Part shown: in pieces, positions 6,370-10,002 of the stretch
Position numbering within the stretch: position 1 is the stretch's first letter
Layout of the letters: every line of letters begins with the position of its first letter
Assembly: GCA_031257075.1 (NCBI GenBank)
Contig: JAIRPM010000080.1
Coordinates: forward strand, 1-10,002
Source: Spirochaetaceae bacterium
Lineage (GTDB): Bacteria; Spirochaetota; Spirochaetia; Treponematales; Breznakiellaceae
Reading direction: 5' to 3'
DNA: 10,002 nt
The notes under the pieces: model-generated
Told to the model about the DNA's origin: nothing
Seen by the model: the letters and a program-made list of their open reading frames with translations, nothing else
Database searches by the model: none
Position numbers and translations under genes: made by a program

Positions 6370-7725
6370 GAGCATTCGTCCGGCATACACATCTTGAACA
6401 CGTTTGCCGCATGTCCAACTAAGAACGCCGTTGACAAAAACATGCAGCACGCCTTCCGGCAGCGCATTGGGGTCGCCGGTTCCGGGGAAATCCGCCTTTT
6501 CCCGAAGGCGGGGCAGGTCAAACAGGGCAATATCGGCATCCGCGCCGGGCGCGATACGGCCTTTATTCAAATTGAGCGCGAGCGCCGGCACCAGAGATGT
6601 CCGCCGCGCCGCTTCGGTTAACGTAAACAGGCTGCCGGAAAAAACGCGAAAAAAGTACGGGTAGGTGCCCGCGTTTTGGGGATGCCCCTGGCCGGGAAGC
6701 GCGGGTGCCGCGTCGGTGGAAACCATTACATCGGGCAAACTGAGCGCGTTCCGCACATCGCCGGGGCAGCCCGGGTCGTAAATAAAACCATCTTTGGGGC
6801 TGGTACGGCGCACTTCGCGGTATTTTTCCAGATTGAGGAACTGCCCCGCGTATTTGCCGGAAGCGGCGCGGACTTTATTAAAATCATATCCTTTGCGCCG
6901 GAATTCATCTTCATCAAAAACCGCGCTTCCCGCTGTAGTACAGTACGCCGTCCACATCCCGCTGTCCGCCCAGATGTCCACTCCGCGCCGGCGGGCGGCA
7001 TCAATCCTATCGAGCGCGCGTTTAAGCGAATCGCCGTTCCACATATAAACAAGGTGGGAAATAACAACCCGCGCTCCGGTATGTTCGGCGAGAGCGATGG
7101 CTTCTAAAATCGAATCGTCATTATCGCGGTCAACTTTGCGGGCATGTATCGAAATAAAAGGCGTCCGTTTATGTTTTGACGCGCGCGCGGCCGTTTGCGC
7201 AAGGGACAGCGCTTCTTCAAAAGGAGCGCCGGGGTCGTATTCCAGCCCGAAAGAAAGCCCCGCCGCGCCTTCGTCAAAGGCCTTTTCAATCAGCGTTTGC
7301 ATGGCCGCTATCTGTTCCGGCGATGACGCTTTGTAAAAATTGCCGTTCCCGGCGGCAAACCGCAAACTGCTATGGCCTATCTGTTCCGCCTGATTCACCG
7401 GATACCCCTGTTGTTCAAAACGGGCGCGAAACGCGGCAAAATCCAATTCGGGAGAAAGCCCGCAATTACCGCTGACCACGCTGGTAACCCCCTGAGCGAG
7501 TAATTTTTCCGCGCAATCACGGTTGGAATCGCTGTGCGCATGAATATCAATGATACCCGGCAGAAGCGCCGCGCCGTGCGCGTCAAGCGTACAGCGCGCC
7601 GGCGGCAGCGCCGCGCCGCTTTTCCCTAAAAAAACAATTTTATCGCCTTGTATACCCAGGCTGTCTTCTTCTTTTTCGCTTATGCCGTCAGCAATCCGCG
7701 CGTTTAGTATCAATGTATCAAGCAT
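6367..7725 (-). CDS. N-acyl-D-amino-acid deacylase-type amidohydrolase
   Basis: This 452-residue metal-dependent hydrolase most resembles D-aminoacylases, which release free D-amino acids from N-acyl-D-amino acids. It has the amidohydrolase barrel and split sandwich: MLDTLILNARIADG at the N-terminus, LPGIIDIHAHSD with His62 and His64, then GVTSVVSGNCG with the Cys88 typical of this branch. Further on are GLSFGLEYDPG, His194 in ISIHARK, His224 in VISHLVY, Asp338 in VSTDAAP, the substrate-loop pattern HPQNAGTYPYFFR (348-360) and the closing LNLNKGRIAPGADADIALFD. These Cys/His/Asp positions correspond to the metal and catalytic residues described for D-aminoacylase. No signal peptide is seen, so it is cytoplasmic. 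D-amino-acid or peptidoglycan-fragment salvage is a plausible role; a dihydroorotase- or hydantoinase-like substrate is less likely given GNCG. ATG 7725 gives the expected N-terminus, but its Shine-Dalgarno is poor. It is coupled to truB. Confidence 0.85.
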   Translation of the reverse strand: MLDTLILNARIADGISEKEEDSLGIQGDKIVFLGKSGAALPPARCTLDAHGAALLPGIIDIHAHSDSNRDCAEKLLAQGVTSVVSGNCGLSPELDFAAFRARFEQQGYPVNQAEQIGHSSLRFAAGNGNFYKASSPEQIAAMQTLIEKAFDEGAAGLSFGLEYDPGAPFEEALSLAQTAARASKHKRTPFISIHARKVDRDNDDSILEAIALAEHTGARVVISHLVYMWNGDSLKRALDRIDAARRRGVDIWADSGMWTAYCTTAGSAVFDEDEFRRKGYDFNKVRAASGKYAGQFLNLEKYREVRRTSPKDGFIYDPGCPGDVRNALSLPDVMVSTDAAPALPGQGHPQNAGTYPYFFRVFSGSLFTLTEAARRTSLVPALALNLNKGRIAPGADADIALFDLPRLREKADFPGTGDPNALPEGVLHVFVNGVLSWTCGKRVQDVYAGRML

Positions 7726-7754
7726 CGTAGAGATAAGTATGCGCTAGTTGCCGG

Positions 7755-8129
7755 TTAGCGGGTAGAGTGCGCCGGGAACCCTTGAAGGCGCGTATCTAGG
7801 AACGAGACCCGCGTATCTAGATACGGAACCCGCGTATCTAGATACGAGACCCGCGTATCCAGATACGGAAGGCGCGTATCTAGATACGGAACCCGCGTAT
7901 CCAGATACGGAAGGCGCGTATCTAGATACGGAACCCGCGTATCTAGGAACGGAACCCGCGTATCCAGATACGGAAGGCGCGTATCTAGATACGGAAGGCG
8001 CGTTCCCAGATACGGGACGGCCGTTCCTCTACACTGATTGCGGGTTTTGACCCAAAAATCCAAAAAAGAGGGGTTTTCCCGCCAACGGTTTACAAGCGCC
8101 GCCCAATGATGTACCGTAATGAGAGGCAA
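7755..8129 (-). CDS. Doubtful ORF encoding a heptapeptide repeat across the array
   Basis: The minus strand is open for 124 residues from TTG 8129 to TAA 7755. About 36 N-terminal residues, including NPSFLDFWVKT, precede roughly eleven copies of a seven-residue repeat (V/L)-(P/S)-Y-L-D-T-R, ending QGFPAHSTR. A 21-bp repeat without stops keeps a frame open automatically, so the ORF is weak evidence by itself. The start is a TTG directly after an in-frame stop, has no Shine-Dalgarno, and lies inside the queA leader. There is no signal peptide or membrane segment. The complementary strand is also open through the array and reads A-Y-(L/P)-D-T-E-(P/G). Some substitutions are synonymous (CTA/CTG, GTT/GTC, CGG/CGC), which leaves coding possible. 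I do not recognise the protein family. Confidence 0.22.
   Translation of the reverse strand: MPLITVHHWAALVNRWRENPSFLDFWVKTRNQCRGTAVPYLGTRLPYLDTRLPYLDTRVPFLDTRVPYLDTRLPYLDTRVPYLDTRLPYLDTRVSYLDTRVPYLDTRVSFLDTRLQGFPAHSTR
7770..8042. repeat. Tandem 21-bp palindromic repeat array
   Basis: Twelve units start at exact 21-bp steps: 7791, 7812, 7833, 7854, 7875, 7896, 7917, 7938, 7959, 7980, 8001 and 8022, the last degenerate on its right. A more decayed unit starts at 7770. Each is a 14-bp core plus a 7-bp spacer. Five cores (7812, 7833, 7875, 7917, 7980) are the perfect palindrome CGTATCTAGATACG. Three (7854, 7896, 7959) have CA for the central TA. Others swap one half-site CGTATC for CGTTCC. Spacers are mostly GAACCCG, GAAGGCG or AGACCCG. 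The units at 7854-7895 and 7896-7937 are identical 42-bp copies, showing recent duplication of a dimer. Seven units carry CTAG, a tetranucleotide usually scarce in bacteria. The array may be a DNA-binding or structural element, a coding minisatellite, or a dispersed genomic repeat. Confidence 0.92.
8089..8094 (+). promoter_or_regulatory. Candidate -35 element of queA
   Basis: TTTACA matches five of six consensus -35 bases and sits about 40 bp before the queA start. The -10 region at the expected spacing is poor, so the promoter call is tentative. Confidence 0.2.
8121..8126 (+). other. Ribosome binding site of queA
   Basis: GAGAGG stands eight bases before ATG 8135 and fixes the queA start. 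The questionable minus-strand ORF through the array would overlap this site. Confidence 0.7.
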
Positions 8130-8134
8130 AAACT

Positions 8135-9217
8135 ATGATAACCGCAGATTTTTCGTTTGACGTGCCTTCCGAACTTATTGCCCAGCATCCTCTTCCTGAA
8201 CGCGAAAACAGCCGTCTTTTATTCCTTGACCGCCGCACAAAAGAACGGCGCGGTTTTCGTGTAAGCGATTTGCCCGGCCTGCTCCCGCGCGGCAGCCTTC
8301 TTGTTTTTAACAATACCCGTGTCCGCAAAGCCTCCCTCTATGGCATAGATGAAAACACCGATAAAAGCCATAAATTTTTGCTGCTGGAAGAAAGCCTCAA
8401 GGACGGGAGCGCCTGCTGGAAAGCGCTCTGCCGGCGCGCCTCAAAACGCAAAGCGGGCAGCCGCTGCCGGTTCCCCGGAGGGCTTACCGGTGAAATAACC
8501 GGCTGCTGGACAGAAGGCGCGGGCGTACACGGCGTTATCCTGCGCTTTAATCAGCCGGTGGACGATGCCTACCTTGACCGCTATGGCCGCATTCCCTTGC
8601 CGCCGTACATACGGCGCGAAGACAGCACAGAAGATGCCGTGCGCTATCAGACGGTGTATGCCCGCGAAACCGGCTCGGCGGCAGCGCCAACGGCAGGCCT
8701 CCATTTTACAGAGCGCTTGCTTACCCGGCTCCATGAAGCCGGCATCGAAAGCGCTTTTGTTACGCTCCATGTGGGACTGGGCACCTTTCAGCCGGTACGG
8801 GCGCCGGAGCCGAGCGGCCATAGTATGCATGAAGAGCGCTACAACATCAGCGAAGAAGCGGCCGCCCGTATCGAAAAGGCCAAAAACGAAGGCCGCGCGG
8901 TAATTGCCGCCGGCACCACAAGCGCCCGCGCCCTCGAATCGGCATGTTTTTTGGATGACGGCAGCCGGTTCCGCATAAAAAGCGGCGCGGGCACAACGCG
9001 CATTTTTATGTACGGCGATTACCGTTTCAAAGCGGTAGACGGCCTTTTCACCAATTTCCATACGCCGTTCTCAACGCTTCTTATGCTTGTTTCCTGTTTT
9101 GCCGGCCAGTTCAGTACAGCGGACGAAGGCCGCAAACTCATCCTCGATACCTATGCGGAAGCGGCAGCGCAGCGCTACCGCTTTTTCAGTTACGGGGACG
9201 CTATGCTCATTCTATAA
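8135..9217 (+). CDS. queA: S-adenosylmethionine:tRNA ribosyltransferase-isomerase
   Basis: QueA transfers and isomerises the ribosyl group of S-adenosylmethionine onto 7-aminomethyl-7-deazaguanine at position 34 of GUN-anticodon tRNAs, giving epoxyqueuosine. It is a late step of queuosine synthesis in the cytoplasm. The 360-residue length matches the family (about 340-360). Signatures seen are the N-terminal FDVPSELIAQHPLPER (8-23), LVFNNTRV (56-63), GRIPLPPYIRR (151-161), YQTVYARETGSAAAPTAGLH (171-190), HVGLGTFQPVR (212-222), GTTSARALES (260-269), NFHTPFSTLLMLVS (307-320) and the closing RFFSYGDAMLI (349-359). It is complete and has no frameshift. No other queuosine gene lies in the window, and no preQ1 riboswitch was recognised in its leader. 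It is monocistronic, transcribed divergently from the amidohydrolase-truB operon and convergent with mgtE. The upstream palindromic array lies close enough to influence its transcription, which is inference. Confidence 0.97.
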   Translation: MITADFSFDVPSELIAQHPLPERENSRLLFLDRRTKERRGFRVSDLPGLLPRGSLLVFNNTRVRKASLYGIDENTDKSHKFLLLEESLKDGSACWKALCRRASKRKAGSRCRFPGGLTGEITGCWTEGAGVHGVILRFNQPVDDAYLDRYGRIPLPPYIRREDSTEDAVRYQTVYARETGSAAAPTAGLHFTERLLTRLHEAGIESAFVTLHVGLGTFQPVRAPEPSGHSMHEERYNISEEAAARIEKAKNEGRAVIAAGTTSARALESACFLDDGSRFRIKSGAGTTRIFMYGDYRFKAVDGLFTNFHTPFSTLLMLVSCFAGQFSTADEGRKLILDTYAEAAAQRYRFFSYGDAMLIL

Positions 9218-9252
9218 CCGGCGCTTGTGAGCATCGGGCCAATTAACCTTCT

Positions 9253-10002
9253 TTAAAGGCGCAAAAGTGTTTTTGCTATAGAAAAATAAATTATAAGCGA
9301 AGAGGCGTCCACTATCGTTGTAATGAGCGGCGCCGCCATTATCGCGGGGTCTATGCGCAGTTTTTTGGCAATCATAGGCAGCACGCAGCCGACAGACTTT
9401 GCCATAAGCACGGTAGCAAACAAACTGACGGTAACGGTAAGCGCGAGAAGTATATCATGCCCGTTCATAAAGTAAATGCGCGCCATGCTTACCAGCCCCA
9501 GCGCAAAGCCGCAGAGCGAACCTATGCGTATTTCGCGCCAGAGTACTTTGGCTATGTCCCGCAGCCGGATTTCCCCAACCGCCATACCGCGTATGATAAG
9601 CGTAGATGACTGCGCCCCCGCGTTGCCGCCGGTATCCATAAGCATAGGAATAAAAACCACAAGCGCCGGCAGCAGCGCAAGCGCTCCCTCAAAATGCGAA
9701 ATTACCATGCCGGTAATCGTGGCGGAAAGCATCAGCACAAGAAGCCAAACAATGCGGTTTTTCGCAAGACGCACTATGCTGGTCTTAAGATAGGGGTCGT
9801 CCGAAGGGGCAAGGGCGTTCATCTTTTCAAAGTCTTCTGTGTTTTCCTCTTCGATAATCTCCATTACATCGTCAACGGTAATGATGCCCACAAGATGTTT
9901 TTCGTTATCAACAACAGGCATTGCCAGCAGGTTGTATTTTTGAAATTCACGGGCAACGGCTTCCTGGTCATCGTGGGTATGGGCAAAAACGAGCTTGGTA
10001 TC
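9253..10002 (-). CDS. mgtE: Magnesium transporter MgtE, C-terminal half (5' end outside window)
   Basis: MgtE is a homodimeric inner-membrane Mg2+ channel gated by cytoplasmic CBS domains. The frame enters from the right edge at 10002 and gives 249 residues to TAA at 9253. Residues 1-50 are the end of the second CBS domain (MPVVDNEKHLVGIITVDDVMEII). About 51-84 form the connecting helix, and five membrane helices follow. The conserved pore signature PMLMDTGGNAGAQSSTLIIR (119-138) is intact. So is the late TTIVDASSLIIYF (228-240), whose Asp232 corresponds to the pore Asp known in Thermus MgtE. The N-terminal MgtE_N domain and first CBS domain should lie beyond the window. The ATG at 9921 is an internal Met, not the start. 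The gene converges on queA with a 35-bp gap and no convincing terminator between them. Confidence 0.95.
   Translation of the reverse strand, partial: DTKLVFAHTHDDQEAVAREFQKYNLLAMPVVDNEKHLVGIITVDDVMEIIEEENTEDFEKMNALAPSDDPYLKTSIVRLAKNRIVWLLVLMLSATITGMVISHFEGALALLPALVVFIPMLMDTGGNAGAQSSTLIIRGMAVGEIRLRDIAKVLWREIRIGSLCGFALGLVSMARIYFMNGHDILLALTVTVSLFATVLMAKSVGCVLPMIAKKLRIDPAIMAAPLITTIVDASSLIIYFSIAKTLLRL

Larger units (their letters stand above)
7726..8134. other. 409-bp divergent intergenic region dominated by the 21-bp array
   Basis: This gap separates the minus-strand amidohydrolase-truB operon from plus-strand queA. Positions 7726-7769 show no clear promoter. Positions 7770-8042 are the tandem array, including a degenerate first unit. 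Positions 8043-8134 form the queA leader, with two short hairpins (GGGT-TTTG-ACCC at 8042-8053 and GGG-TTTT-CCC at 8071-8080) and the queA ribosome binding site. I see no tRNA, riboswitch or transposase remnant. In particular I do not recognise a preQ1 riboswitch ahead of queA. Confidence 0.6.

Noticed and set aside
6368..6418. 17-residue N-terminal extension of TruB
   Set aside because: TruB homology begins at MPRYLLYNKP, and ATG 6367 forms the TAATG overlap; the extension lies inside the amidohydrolase gene.
7770..8042. CRISPR array
   Set aside because: The spacers between cores are only 7 bp and nearly identical, the repeat is too short, and no cas gene is nearby.
8043..8134. preQ1 riboswitch upstream of queA
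   Set aside because: I could not find the compact hairpin plus A-rich tail pairing into a Shine-Dalgarno sequence; only two four-base or three-base stems are present.
8029..8328. Minus-strand 99-codon frame over the queA start
   Set aside because: It overlaps the conserved N-terminal coding region of queA on the opposite strand and shows no independent features.
9218..9265. Terminator between queA and mgtE (CCTT-CTTTA-AAGG)
   Set aside because: The stem is four base pairs, weak, and partly inside the mgtE coding sequence, with no T-run of useful length.

Overview
The window looks like a chromosomal segment from a spirochaete, most likely a Treponema-like, host-associated one. The evidence is a very large secreted lipoprotein with a spirochaete-style lipobox, cadherin-like sandwich domains and a beta-helix, a FecR-domain membrane protein, and tightly packed housekeeping genes. 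This placement is inference, because no rRNA or other marker gene is present. GC content is moderate, a little over half by eye.

Layout, left to right. Positions 1-93 are homopolymer-rich sequence that looks like a poor-quality contig end or, less likely, a real G/C tract. A minus-strand pair follows: a FecR-domain membrane protein (2370-1156), then, 41 bp downstream, a WecA/TagO-type polyprenyl-phosphate GlcNAc-1-phosphate transferase (1114 to the left edge). A 248-bp divergent gap with clustered small palindromes separates this pair from a plus-strand 934-residue lipoprotein (2619-5423). Converging on the lipoprotein is a minus-strand operon in which an N-acyl-D-amino-acid deacylase-type amidohydrolase (7725-6367) is coupled through a TAATG overlap to truB (6367-5480). 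A 409-bp gap (7726-8134) holds twelve 21-bp units in perfect register, most built on a 14-bp palindrome. The tRNA-modification gene queA (8135-9217, plus) comes next. It converges on the C-terminal half of a MgtE magnesium transporter (minus, 9253 to the right edge).

Functionally the window mixes two tRNA modification genes (truB for pseudouridine-55, queA for queuosine), envelope functions (lipid-linked glycan initiation, a FecR-like sensor or structural protein, a surface lipoprotein), probable D-amino-acid salvage, and Mg2+ uptake. The genes are mostly ordinary. The least explained element is the 21-bp array, which sits where the divergent promoters of the amidohydrolase-truB operon and queA should lie. 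It can be read as a helically phased palindromic DNA array or as a minus-strand gene for a seven-residue repeat (V/L)-(P/S)-Y-L-D-T-R. The way its half-sites vary favours a DNA-level explanation, but does not prove it.
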